A stretch of DNA of 64,000 nucleotides from Ctena decussata (lineage: Eukaryota; Mollusca; Bivalvia; Lucinida; Lucinidae). The notes beneath the pieces are model-generated. The model made no database searches. It saw only the letters and a program-made list of their open reading frames with translations, and was not told the origin of the DNA. Location of the stretch: the NCBI GenBank assembly GCA_963989385.1, contig OZ022499.1, forward strand, positions 52,627,757-52,691,756. The letters run 5' to 3'. The position numbers and the translations under genes were made by a program. Shown one piece after another: positions 39,901 to 54,900 of the stretch. Every line of letters begins with the position of its first letter. The stretch's first letter is position 1.

Positions 39901-42900
39901 TTCGTTACTGTCGTAAGACCCCCCCCCTGTAAGTCTCGATAGGTTATCTGCCCTTAAAGGAATAAATTTCGTAAATATTTTGACATGGATAGATAGAAGG
40001 GATATTTTGCAATTGATATGTGTCATAACATACATACTTTTATCATTCACATGCAACAAAACAGGAGTTAAGATAATATCATATGATCCGATACTGTCGC
40101 ACCTGATTCGTTACTGTCGTAAGACCCCCTGTAAGTCTCGATAGGTTATCTGCCCTTAAAGGAATAAATTTCGTAAATATTTTGACATGGATAGATAGAA
40201 GGGATATTTTGCAATTGTTATGTGTCATAACATACATACTTTTATCATTCACATGCAACAAAACAGGAGTTTTATTGAACTTGATCCGATACTGTCGAGT
40301 CCACTGTATATATACAAATGTATAACATTTCTTCTTTTACCCAAATCAGTATGATTTAAGCCCCATTTGGCTTACAAGCTACGCATCAATTAATACGTCT
40401 CAATGCACTACGAAATCCGACAAGGTGTTAGCAGTACATACAAAGGTCTATTTATCTGTTATTATTTTTTTATTATTACATTTTTATTTATTTATTCTTA
40501 CTCGTGTTGTTCTTTTTGTTTGTTTGAATTATTCTTTCGAATTCAGTCTGACCTTCACCTCCAGATCCTACAATTAGTGTTCTATGATAGAGTAGGCTGT
40601 TTCTGTATATCACAGGTGTCTTTCCGTGCATAACATTTTGTGGCTTGATGTTTGTCATTTAGTTTTGACGCAGCTTTCTTGTCCATTATACTGTGGTCCT
40701 AATTGTGTAGCATTAACTGTCACATTTTGAAACAAAACAAAACAAGTAGCATAGTCAATGAGTTATAAAATTGCTTTCAGTGATCCATTGCATATCAAAA
40801 GCGGTGTCAGCAAGAAAACAACCCTGCCATAAAGGTTAGGTAGGATGGTTAAAAAATAATTTCTTAGAAAATGTAAACTTGACAATAACAAAATTGATGC
40901 GAAGTAAGTGGTCGAGTACCCAAATCATAAGTCCGAAATATAGCAAAATGACTGGGGTTGAGAACTGATCTGATTATTTTACAGTTAACTTTCGATATCT
41001 CAAATTTGAAGTTCATCTCAAACTACTGATATTTCAAAATAAATTTTCTGGTTCCAAAAAGTTTACTTTGATATATCATAGTATGACATAACAACAGTTG
41101 CAATGTAAAGAGAAATAGGAAATGTGTTCAAACAATATTCTTTGATATAAGATATCAGTGTTCAGGGGCGTAACTAGGGGCAATTTCATAATACGCACAA
41201 CCATGTTTTACTCTCTACTTCTTGAAGGGAAAGCTAGTATTTCAGCCACTTTGGTAATTGGTATTGAAATCTTGCATAATTTATAAATATTCAGCATGCA
41301 AATATGCAGGTGCGTTTTGAAATTTTGTCAATTTTGACAAAATTTCAATACGCACTTGCGTATTTGCCGTATAGGTAGCTACACCCTTGCATGTACTTCA
41401 AAATGAATGTTTGATAACTGAATTGATTATTTTATTTTTGCTTTATGTTTCAGCCTGCAATTTCATTTCAAAGGCGGATATCGTGTTTATACTGGACGCG
41501 TCATCAAGCGAAGGCGCAACAAACTTTCAAAAGCAGCTGGATTTTGTTACCCGGGTTGCAAACGATTTTCAAATTGGACCAAACAACGTTCAGATTGGAC
41601 TTCTGACTTTTTCTGATTATGTACAGCGGGAATTCTATCTTAACACGTACCAGAGCAAATCTCAAGTACTGAATGCCATACAAAATGTTGGATATGCAAA
41701 AGGTATGCTTATTGTCATGCTAACCCATGATACACTGAGGTTTCCAGGGAAATCGAATAAATATCTTTAACAATTATAATACAGTTCAGTTGTTCACTAT
41801 TCCCAAAACGGACTTCGTTTGTAAATTCGTGCCTTAGAGTTTTTCTGCAAGGGTTGTAATATAAGATTCTTGTCTGAAAATTTTCAACTGACCTCAGCGT
41901 GCCGCAATGGAGCCGCAGACGTCACTTATTATGCTGACGTCACTTACCGCTCTAACATATGACAGACCGACTACAATTGATCATTAGTCAGTCATTCAAT
42001 CATTCAAATGCTATTTTGCACCATTTCCCACTTGTACACTATGCACAAAATACACTGAAAAATTCATACTTTATACAAAAAGACAAAAAAAAGTTAAAAG
42101 TCTGACGCAAGACAATACGACTGAGAAAATGCTGAATTATTGTTAAAAGCATAAAAGAAACAGAAAATTACAGTGTAATGTCAACATGTATTTCATTCGT
42201 GGCTACGCCTTTCGGCAAAATACTGCTTTTGGTGTTATTCAGTGAAATAAAAATAAGAATAAGTAAATCAAATTTCCTATATTTATCCTTTCTTTTATGT
42301 TCAGTAGTCTTAAAGATTTGGGCCCGAGGTTATAAAACTTTTTTCATGCTGAACTCAGCTGAGCATGAAATTTTACCTGCTAATAATTATCAAATTATTG
42401 TTAAGCACAATTTTTCCTTGCTCAGTTGAGCTCAGTATGATATTTTCTCTGCTTATGAATATGAAAATGCCAACATTAGTTGGCATTTTCATATTTATCA
42501 GCAGAGGAAATTCCATGCTCAGCTGAGTTGAGCACGAAAAAAGTTTTATAACCTCGGGGCTTGATTGCTTGTATCGAATTTACCGGCCTTTCCGACAGTA
42601 TTTGAGTTCATTCCGTGCTGCCTCCACCCCCACCCACTCCTCACCCACAAGAGAAAGAGATGAAGAGCAGGATAGTATTTTAAGAGTAAACGATTACTAA
42701 TTGCAAATAAAGCAGGCTCTTGTTTCACGTTGAGACAGTACCAGCACTCAAACGTTCACGTCATCTTCCCCACCCCCCAAATACTACGTATTCTCAAAGG
42801 GCCATAATGCAGTTCCATATGAATTAATAATAAAAGTGAAAACACGTAATGCATTTTTAACCTGTACATGTATCACAATTCATTCACTTTTCTAACCGAC

Positions 42901-45900
42901 TTCGTTCTCACATCAAAATACACAATGGAATGAAAGGCGAGGGATAGGCTCCGCCTTTCAATATGCTGACGCCAATATATTGTGGGCCTCTAACCCCACT
43001 GCCCCTACGGCCACCTGGCTACAGGAAACCTATACATTTATATTTTTATTGATGCGAAAGTTGGACTTATTATCTTAAGTTTATAAAAAAAAATACTTCT
43101 TTTATTCGTATTTGTTACCTTCTAATGCCCAAGACAAGGAGTTTCAGAATAAAACTTTGATTTTGACATATGTTGCTAGGTATGATGCATTGAATAGAAT
43201 TCTGGTGATTTTAAATTTTTCCAAGGTAAAGGTCACCGGAAAGATTATGTATTATATATGATACGTTGGGCATTTGAGCTCAATATCAAACATAAAAAAA
43301 CATGTTACTGATACAGTTTGTGTCTGAAAACCATTAAATCTGGCATGCTTTTCATAGCTGAAATGATGAAATTAAAATTCAAAATAGAACCCAAGGTACG
43401 CCATGTATCATATATGATAAATGCAGACTTTGACTTTGAGGCTGAGGGTTGTCTTATTTCGTGTCAAAGTATGAGCATGTTAGGCCTTCTACTTGATAGT
43501 AAACAGTAAAAAATCTCCTAAAGATAATATTTGAATAGTATTAGACTCATAGAAAATATAAACAGATTATTCTGGTCATCGGCACCATTTTATACAATGT
43601 ATCATATATGATACACTAGAGGGCTAGATAATAAAACAAGATACCTATCTCAGTTGAAAAAAGTACTTTTTTTATAACTATATTCAAATTGGTGTACATA
43701 CAAATGCTACTTTGAAGGTTTATAAGTTGATCTTAATCATAATGTTTTAAGACTAGCTGTATATTGTTTCATTCAATGCTGTATTTTATCACAGGTCTGA
43801 CAAACACCGACAAGGCTCTTGAATACGCACGGATAAATATGTTTAATAATGCACACGGTGCACGTGCCGACGCCAAAGACTACGTAATAATCCTCACAGA
43901 TGGTTCATCATCCAGTCAGAACCGCACAGTCCACCAGGCGGCGCTGCTAAAGCAGCAAAACATCGCTATACTTGCCATTGGTATCGGAAGTAGTATCAAC
44001 AGCCCAGAACTGAATGGGATTGCTTCGGATAGCAAACATGTGTTTGAGGTATCAAGTTTCGACGCACTGAAAACCATTAGGACAGAGATCAAGGCTGCTG
44101 CTTGTGAAGGTAGTTTTTTTTCTTCATGTATTTCGCAATCAAGATTAGAAGATGTGAAAATCCGAAAGGTTTTTATATATCTGCAGCTTGTACAATTAAA
44201 AGAAAAAGGTAATGCTCCCAGTCGATGTGTACACTAATTAAAACAATTTTACCTATACATTGAAGCATTATAAACTCCTCAATTTTAAATATATATATAT
44301 ACATTTTTACATAAACAAGGAAAACTATCATTATCAAAATTAAAACTACCATAGGCTAACCAAGTTATCACAAATACTGAATCATTTTTGAGCTTACACC
44401 AGTAATTACCATATAGCGTACTACATCAATCTGGCAGTTATATTTAACTCGGATACAATCTAAATCATTATAGAAGTCACAACTCCTATACCTACTTTAC
44501 CCTCTACAACCACCTCAACATCAACAACGACACGCCCAACAACTTCCATAACAACGACCCCAACAACAACAACGACAACGACGCCAACAACAACACCGAC
44601 AACAACGACAACAACACCGACAACGACGTCAACGCCGACTACAACAACAACAACAACAGCGCCACCAACAAGTAAGTACATGTATTACTTAATTCTTATA
44701 CTTTATGAGCATTATTAAAATTGCTCATCAGTGCCTTTAATAACGCAATGAGAAAGTTCCCCTGACAGAACTGATATTATATACTGTTTCGAAATCAGAC
44801 CATAGATACTGAACACATTATTTATAGTCTTCAAAGGACTGGCCATAATTTCATTTAGTCTTTAAGTAGTTCAATAACAAGTGTATTATAGTTCTTTATA
44901 TGTACAAAATAATACATAATTGTGTTATCACTGAAAGCATCTTCTCACCTCATAATTTTTCACCACTTGACTCCCTCAAACTCGAGGGAATTTTCCAATA
45001 GTTCTACAGAGCCTGAGATTTCTGCTACTTGTTAAAACTGACAAGGTGTTCTGCAAATGTCAGTTTTGGCCTGGATTTCCTTATGAATTTTAAGATAGAC
45101 ATATTATTTCTCTTTTTTCTGTTGTTTTCAGCTATGATTTTGAATCCCTTTGTTCTCTTGTTTATCCTTAAAGCGCCAAAAAAAAGCAGACGACAAAATC
45201 TGCGTATGCAAAATTTCAGAATATGTTTGCCTTATTCAGTGCGAATTTTATGAGTAGCAACAATCTGCAAGCCAATCAAATGGTAAAAATCGATTTCTGT
45301 AACTGCTAGTGAGAAAGCCACAGTAACCTGAAACGGAGTAGTCAAACTAAAGTGCACAATGTTATTTAATCAACCCGCTACTTGTTTTATTCGGTAGCCA
45401 GCATCATATGATTATATTTAATACCCATTAAAAAGCCTGTATTATGTAATGTTAGGTGGTCCAACAGGGAAAATGTAAATAATAGGCCAAGAAGAAAATG
45501 GTGTAATAGTTTAAGCCTTGATGGGTCAATATCTACCACATATTCTGATAGGGGGTGGTTGAGGCGTCCTACTTATTTGGATATAGTAGGGCAAGGGTCT
45601 ACTGTGTTTGCAGTATGTGCGGGTGGGGGTTCTTTGGACATTTTCTCTCCCCTATCATCATGATCATGCATCTTTTCTTTCTCCCTTTCTGGGAAACAGC
45701 TCGGTAAAGACTGAAATACTGTCTCAAAGAGCCGTTAAACCTAAAACAAGCAGCCAACAAACATATTATGATAAGAAAAATGTTATTTGAATATTCGGCA
45801 AGTTGAGTGTAAGCTCGTCGGATGTTGTTGCATAGGTCGTAGAATTGTAAAACGGTCAGTCTGTTTCATAAACATTTTCACTGTTAAATGTTGTAATGTT

Positions 45901-48900
45901 ATATGCGTATTTTTTTCATTTTCTTGTTAGCGTCAACGATGACAACAACAACAGCAGAACATTCTATCTGTAAGTGCTCATTTTAGTCAATTTACCGCAA
46001 TGAAAATGTTTGACTGATGCTTTTATCCATCAACACGTATGAATGCAAAAGCAGTTAGAGACGTTATCAATGATGGAGATCCTAAGTCTCATTCTCGGCG
46101 ACAACAATCTTGCAAAACGTTTCTCTTTCTTCGAAATCATTGACGGATTGTTATAAAATGACAATGAAATTGTTTGTTAATAAACCACACAGACAGAACC
46201 TAAAAGTTAACATATTTACTATATGAATAAGCGAATAGTTTAAAAGACACTTTATCAATATTATCTGCTGTAATTTTATACGGTTTTAATTACAGGGGTT
46301 TCGCAGACCACCACGGAAGGGTTTGAACGTAAGACTCTTTAATACTATACTTAAACTAAATTTGATATAAGTTTTCACCAAACCCATGCGACTGAATTCT
46401 GATATCTCCTGCTAGCATCAGTAATCCTTCCATCAAGAGGAACCTCTATTGCGAAGCAAACGAGATGCTCTGATTAAGGTAAATGGATACACTTCCAGGG
46501 GAAGCAACTGCCATTTATTATTTTTGCAACTATTCTCAGTGGAGGGGTCAATCTGATTCTTCTCTGTAAGAGCTGGCTCAATTTGCAAGGGTTTTTATCG
46601 TCCAGGGAGCAAGATAGGAAGTCACTGAAGTTGTTTTACTTTTCATGATGGCGGAATAGCATGGAGATGTATCAATTCATCTTAAACTACGTGAATGCGC
46701 AGATACTATCTTCCTCTGCTGTGAAACTATAAATGAAGATATAAAGGGTAGGCCATAACCCATTGCATTCTGGGTATTTTTTGTCGTCTGCTGAAATTTT
46801 CGTCTGCATCAAAAATCAGGAATATTTCGACAATATTGGGCTAACAAACTCTTGTAGAAATGATGTCTAGGCAGCAAACAGTTTAGATATCAGATCAGGC
46901 CCCACGTTTTTCTCTGCACATTGTCTGATGATGCTTCATACTTGTATTAATTTTTATAAACTTTCATGAAGAAATCTTATACTGTTTTCGAGATATGGAG
47001 CTGACAAATAATGTTACCTAGATTGCTGAAATACGAGTTCTGCACGTTGCCTTGATAAGGTGAACATTTGACTCAAGTTTAAATCTTTATAAGGCTTAAG
47101 GAGATATGCAGCGGATACAAATTTAATACAAAAGTACAATAGCAAAAATACAAAGGGGCGTAATTTTGTTAAAAATAAAATCAGGGTTATTGTTTTTTTT
47201 CTCTGCACATCGTCTGAATATGCTTTATATTTATACAAATTTTCATGAAGAAATCTTAAACGGGTTTTGAGATATGGAGCGGACACGAAGCTTATATCAA
47301 ATTACTATACGAAAAATACAAAGGGACATAATTCCCTCAAAACTGAGAATAGGGTTATGGTTCTTTTCTCCGCACATCGTCTGATGGGGCTTTATATCTA
47401 TACAAACTTCCATGAAGAAATCTTAAACTGTTTTTATACGCCCATTTAGAAAAAAAGGACGTATTATGGCATGGCACTGTCCGTCGGTCCGTCTGTCTGT
47501 CCATCTGTCCATCCGTCAACATTTTTATGCGCACCATATCTCAGTAACCGTTTGCGATCTCTTCATGAAATTTTATAGGCATATATATTTGGATGGGGCA
47601 AGGTGTCGCATTCAGTAACGGTTGCTCCCCCTTTATTAGTTTCCAAGTTATGCCCCTTTGATTATTTTTACCCTACTAGTCTTGTGCACGCCATAACTAG
47701 ATAACCGTTTGGGATATCTTGATGAACGAAACTTCATAGCAATGTGTATGAGGGTCCAACGATGTGTGGCGTATAACAATGGTTGCTCTCCCTTTCTTAG
47801 TTTTGGAGTTGCATCCCTTTGATTATATTTTTATGGTATTTTTGCGTATACTAATCTTGTGCATTCAATTACTTAGTAACCATTTGGAATATCTTGATGA
47901 AACCTTATAGCTATGTGCATGATCACAAGGTGGTGTGTCATATATAAGAATGGTTGTTCCCCCTTCCTTAATTGTGGAGTAACCTCCCTTTGATTAGTTT
48001 TTAGGCTAGCCCCGTTCCCCATTCACTCCATAACTCCTTAACCCTTTGAAATATTTTAATGAAAACATGTATAATAACGTGGCAATGTATCATGAGCATG
48101 AACCACAACTCTGACTTACTTCCTGAAATATCTGCCTTGCATCAATTTCGATTTTACTTCGTAACTCCTTAACCGTCAAATATTTTAACAAAACTGCACA
48201 TTGTCTGATAGAGCTTTATAATTAAACAAACTTTCATGAAGGAATCTTAAACGGTTTTCGAGATATGGGTCGGACATGAAGGTTATATGAAATTACTGTG
48301 TGAAAAATACAAAGGGACATAATTCCGTCAAAAAGTAGTTATGGTTCTTATTCTCTCTACATCGTCTGATAGTGCTTTATATTTATACAGACTTTCATGA
48401 AGAAATCTTAAACGGTCTTCGAGATATGGAGCGGACACCAAATGTTACTGTTTGACCTTTGACCTCTAAGTGTGACATTGACCTTTGTCGGACAGCGTTG
48501 AAATATGAATTCTGCACATCGTCACGATAAGGCAAACATTTGAACCAAGTTTCAAAAACATTTCAAGAGGTTAAGGAGATATAGAGCGGACACGCCAAGT
48601 TAACGAACAAACGGACGGACGGACGGAGGCCACGACATAATACGATCCGTCTTTGACGGACGCATAAAAGGTTAAACAGGGGCTAGCATGTCTTTTATGT
48701 GCCTTTTCTCAACTAAAAGCAAAAAATGCAGCAGCCACAAGATCCCCACAAACATGTTGCCTTACTTTTCTGCAACAATGTAGAAGACAAGTTCCTAGTC
48801 ACGCGACGTTCTTAGACTGGGGTCATGTAGCAGACGTCAGCGTGTTGTGTCTGTGTAAAATCTGTTATGCTGAAAGGAAAAAAAATGTTTCTGAAGATGA

Positions 48901-51900
48901 GGAAAATTTGGTTATAAGAAAATTGTGTGAAAATAAGGGGGAGCTTTATTTGCCTTATGTGTTTTTGCTTTCTGACTTCCATCTTCGGTGGGAAAGGCTT
49001 TGTGAGCAGACTTCTTGTTTCGGATCGGAAGCGGATTAAGTGACAAACAAACAAATTTCACGCACCAGCGAATTTGGATACATGTTTCCTTTTCGCTCTG
49101 AGAAACCCTCATACCTACATAGGATGTTTTTATTCACAAATAAAAGTTATAGGTATGACTGGAGAATATAGGGAAACCATCTTGACTTCTTAGAGAACAT
49201 ATACAGGCCCATCATGGATCATGTGATAGCACTTATCCAGTTTCGGTATATCATTCGATCGTTGTACAGGGTTGCAGCCGGGCCGCGTACCGTAGTCGGT
49301 AGCGCGTCTGACTCAAGAGCCAGAGGTCCCGGGCTTGATACCCGGTCCGGCCATATACTTTCGTTTCTCCTTCCGCTGAGTCAAGAAGGGCAGTTGTCAG
49401 TCGCTTGCGAAAGTATGTGCACTTAGTACTGATTAACCGCTTAGGAGGTCTATGTCTGCCCAGGAATAGTGTGGTTAGGGTAACTGACCGACCCGACATG
49501 ACCATAGCTGTTTAGCGTGGACGTAAAGCAACAACACAACAACAACATGATTGCAATAAAATTATTTGTAACGTTTCTCTTTTAAACAGAAAGACGTACT
49601 ACTTCAGCACCGAAAATGACAACCGAATTCTTTGAAGGTAAGCAAGCACATTTTAAATATCAGCGAACTTCAGAATCAGATAAGATATGTAGAGGTTGGA
49701 AAAGATGCTTGAAAATAAGAGATGAATTTGTTTGGTGGTTGTTTGGGGGTTTAACGGCCTTTTGAGACAGTATTTCAGTCTATATCTAGCCTTCTCCCAG
49801 AGAGAGGGGGAAAGGAAAGAGAAATGATAGACAAGAGAAAAAAATCCAAGCAACACCCGCCCGCACCTACTGTAGGCCCTTGCCCTTCTTTTATCCTAAT
49901 AAGTAGGACGCCCCGGCACAAGAAGTTATAACCAGCACCATCGCCCGCCCACCATCCCCAGTAAGAGATGAAATCTGCCCTGAAATAAAACATGGGTTAT
50001 TACTTCCACAGCAAGAGTATATGACATTATAGAACCAAATTAGCATTCTTTTTAGGAAGAGTTGCAGTCATCATATCGTACATGGTTGAATTCTTAACAT
50101 AGCGAAATTTATTGGATATTTGGCCAGCCTATGACACGATCTTTGGAAAAAAAATCATCTCGAACCGGATAAGAAAATTCGATTACACCTTCGGTCTTAC
50201 AAAGTAGATGTTAACAATGCAAATTGCAGTTATACCGTACGAATGTCCTTTGTATAAACCGAATGTTATCATTTTATCAAGTAAGCCAGTTACCAGGACA
50301 CTTCTGATAAGCAATTTTCCTCTACTGTGAGATCGCTTTTTCGTACTTTTTTGAAGCTTTCCCGTAACTGAGTTCTGCTGAAGCCTGGGCAGTGTTGCTA
50401 TGTTACTGCACAAGAACGGACTCAGTTAAACCGAGTCCGTTTTTTCGTTTCTTTGATGTGTTCCTTGATTCCAGAGGACATTTCTTCAGAATCTATTTCG
50501 TATCATGAAGCGATGTCTGTTGAATTAGGCAAACTACAGAAGTACTGTGTAACTGCATATTACGACACTGAAATAAGCGTTGTAAAACCAAGGATAAATA
50601 TGGCTTTCTCAACCGTTTCGAGTATGATATATTAACGTGTAATCACATGATCGTAATGTCAGTTGGGCATCATAATTTGGATGGTCCTAAACCAGTGTGT
50701 AGCTTTAAAACAGGGGCGCATTTGAAGAAATTCCACAACACTCGAAACTGTTACTGTAACAGAAATTAAAAAAGAAAAGACATGTTATCATCTATTATAG
50801 AGAGACGAACAACCACTGCACCGCCGACAACAACACAATTTTTCGAAGGTAGGTATATTTTTGAGTCTTTAAAACAGGTTGTGGTGTAAATCATTCGCAG
50901 GTGTGCCTTAATATTAATTTCTCGCCTTTCAGTGCTTGAAGGAAAAACTCCGGCGTATAACCTTACTTGACCAAAGTGCGTGGAATGATATGCTTCATCG
51001 CCAAAGGATATACTATACATGTATAAGTTATCTCTGTAAATGTTTGCTCTCTCTCTGTGTGGTGCAGAGGCGGGCATCAGAGACACTCCGTAATAAATGT
51101 AGTAATAGAGTGTGGTCCTACCCTTCGTTTTACATTTTTAGTAATAAGATGTTACATCACTTCAAATAGATAATATTATGCTTCCGATGAAATAAGGTAC
51201 AGAGAAACAATGATACATCAACGTCAACACGACTGTATGTCAGCTGGGTACTTCGTCCTTCCCTAACCGCTAACAGAGTAAATCTGCTTTTATCTCAGTG
51301 AAGCACAGTCGCAACTTACACCTATAATGCGACCAGAGGGTACTTTTGAACACGGAATTTAATGACTTGAGAATAATTATTTGAGAAAATCTGAAGTTCC
51401 TGTTGAAAGAACTTCAGTTTATAATGTCATTGAAAAATCTATGGATCATGGCATACACTGTATGCAATGCTGCGATATCAGTGACGTCTTAGATGTGTTA
51501 CAGTAGCGCTAAGAATTCATACTGATGTCAGTGACATCATCGAGACAGTCATTCCGCCAAGGTACTAAGCACAACAGTTGGTAATTCCATAGTTGTTATG
51601 GTGACAGGTCTATGGCATCATCTCACTTATAATTCGAGAGGAGCATGGCATACAGTGTATGTCATGCTCCTCTCGACTTATGACTTGCTACATGAAATTC
51701 GTACATTGGAAAAGTGTGACCTTCTCAAACCTTTAATTCATTCTCATGCATTGCAATTCTCTGGGGTATCTTATAGAGTGCACGTTTGATCTGTTTGTCA
51801 TTGACTGACATTTTTTCTGCTTCCATAGAAAGGCGAACCACGACTGCACCGCCATCAACCACACAGTTTTTTGAAGGTTTGTACATTTTTGCAACTTTTT

Positions 51901-54900
51901 TCATGTTTCAAAACATATATGCCGTGACAGGTATATCATTGTTTATCGACATTTATCCTGATATTTTATTTCATCTGTAAACCGTTAATGCCTATCTCAG
52001 TTCGAAGAGGTCTGTTTCCAATATAAGGGGTGTCTTATTAGTTTTTTGATGAATAGTTTTTCAGTCAATCCTATATGTATTGCAAATGGCGCAGGCTTTG
52101 AGAAGACACCACAGGTCGCGGCGTCTGATCTGATTTACACTATGTAGCAAGACCTTTAATTCGTCGCCAGGCATTAGTGGGTAAATGCACTGCAAATGTA
52201 AAAAGAAGCTCGATTCATATTTATTTCTAGCGGAAGGGCCAATTTAAAGAGGAACTCGGAATTCCTGTTATTAGTATAATGACTGTTACCGCGTTATGTA
52301 CCCCCAAAAAATTTAAGTATCTGGACAGATAGATCTGAGCAAACAGTGCACTCAGAACAGACTGATCCTAAGCAGGGTCTATAACGTTTGCCACTCCATT
52401 TGCATTTTTACCGCATTTCTTCATATTTCAACCAAAATATCCCATTTTAGGGCAATTTCAGGAATTATTTAGGTGTCCCACGTTTCAGACTTTAAATGGT
52501 AAATATGTTTAAACCAACGCCGAAACAACATTGTCGCGATTGTATACATTATTTCTATATCAGTAGTATGGATGACTTGCGATTTTTAGGTCCTTTTCAA
52601 GAGTATTTCAGTCATATCAAGACGATGGGACGGTGGTAATAAACGGCTGTTTGCAATGGAACCCTGTTTACGGTAGGAAAGGTTTTCGCCTCATGCGGGG
52701 CTCAAACCCGGTCCGCTAGATCAGTATGCCAGCGCTTAACCCACTGAGCTACCGGGGCTCCTTATTTCTACATCAAACATAAGTACAAACCCTACGTATA
52801 CATCTGACTGAAGCAGATGATGACATGGCCAGTCTTCTGTCAGAAACCCTTTTTGAGCATTCATGTCGTCCCTTTCATTGTATTTGCACGTGTGTGTGTG
52901 TGTGGGGGGGGGGGGGGTAGAGAGGGGTCTAATTACTGCCAATGCATTTTTTTTTCTTTTCAGTAGAAAGCAGAACCTCGTCTGCAGCACCATCAACTAC
53001 CCGTTTTTTTAGTGTAAACATTTAATAAATTGTTTGATTCTCTTAATTTACTTTCTGCTATAAATAAAATTATGTATTTCTCAACAGAGAGAAGAACAAG
53101 GCCTTCTTCAGCGACGACAACACAATTTTTCGAAGGTAACAGTACAATACCATTATCTCTTCACCACAACATTAAATTGCAACAAGCAAATTCAACGAAT
53201 TTATGTCCCCCGCCTTGGAAACTAGGTCTCCACTGTATATACACTTAGTGTTTGAGCTGGAAAAGCGGCTAAGTTAAAAATGTGAAAAAAATAATAAAAA
53301 AAATAATGTAAGGATTATATCCAAACCACATGCATATCTTCAGACCATGATCAAAACACCTGTGAAGTTTCAAAGGAATGGGCATAAAACTGTAGGAGGA
53401 GTTGAACACACAAGGTACCCACTATCTATTCACTTTGATAGTAAAAATATATGAAAAATGGCTAAGTTCAATTTGCGAAAAAAGTGATAAAAAATAACGT
53501 GAGGATTATATCCAAACCACATGCATATCTTCAGACCATGACCAAAATACCTGTCAGGTTTCAAAGGAATCAGCATAAAACTGTAGAAGGAGTTGCGCAC
53601 ACAAGGTACCCACTATCTAGTCAATATGATAGTAAAATCACCTAAAAAAAATGACTAAGTTTAACTTGTGGAAAAAGTGCCAAAAAATAACGTGAGGATT
53701 ATATCCAAACCATATGCATATCTTCAGACCATGACCAAAACACCTGAGAAGTTTCAAAGGCATCGGCATAAAACTGTAGGAGGAGTTGCATACACAAGGT
53801 ACCCACTATCTAGTCACTTTGATAGTAAAAACGCCTAAAAAATGACTAAGTTCAACTTGTGGAAAAAGTGACAAAAAATAATCTCAGGATTACATCCTAA
53901 CCACATGCGTATCTTCAAACCATGAAAAAAAATCTGTAAAGTTTCGAAAGAATCGGCTTAAAACTGTAGGAGGAGTTGCGCACACAAGATACCTACTACT
54001 TTAGGGGGACGGAAAGACGGAAGGACGGACGGACGGAAGGACGGACGGACGGAATGCCGAAAACTATGTCCCTCCGCTTTTCTTCGAAAAGGCGGGGGGA
54101 CAAAAAAGCAATCACGTTGCGTTCCATTGAATAACGGGTCTAGTTACTTTGCTTGATAACGTCCTTCTCTACAAAAAGTCACTTTTCATTACCTATATTG
54201 CCGGTCCGGCCACTCACATTCATTTCTCCTTCCGCTGATTCAAGAAGAGCAGTTGTCAGTTACTAGTGAAAGTAAATGCACAATAGGAGGTCTAAGCCTG
54301 CTCAGGAATAGTGTGGCTAGGTTAACGGACCATCCCGACATGACCATAGTAGTTGTTTACCGTGGACATTAAACAATAACAAAATTCAATACAATACAGT
54401 GTCTCTGCAATTCTAGACATTGCCTTGCACGCCTCTGAAACGATTTGTAAATGTTAAAATTTGATGCTTTATCGCAGTCAGTCTATACCTAATTGGAATA
54501 TATTTGACCCTCAAAGCGCGAAAAAGCAGACGACAAAAATTACGTCTGCAAAATATAAAACAAGCGAGCTAAATCATATTCGGAGTTCAAAAACATTTCA
54601 CAAGATTTCATTGGTCAAATAACTCGTATGTAAAAATTTAGCCAATAATATCAAAGGTCAATGAATATTTAATCTTCGTTTTTTCCCGTCGTACTGCACT
54701 GTGAATACTAGCACACTGTCTTATATTAATTCGAAATGGTTCTCTTGTTTGTAATTTTACAAAAGAACTGTTATCGAAAACAGGCGCAGATATTCAAAAT
54801 TATTTTTTTTTCTTCTCGGATCTACTTTAGATTTCTACTTTCGGTTTAATACACACAGACAAACAAACAGTGCAACATTTTGATAACTATTTTGAAATCA

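Noticed and set aside
44460..44681. Valine-rich minus-strand frame
   Set aside because: It is the exact complement of the Thr/Pro stalk exon (ACA/ACG codons read as TGT/CGT-type strings).
49276..49352. Functional tRNA gene
   Set aside because: The fold is fairly complete, but it is fused to a SINE body and tail found at other sites, so it is the SINE head.
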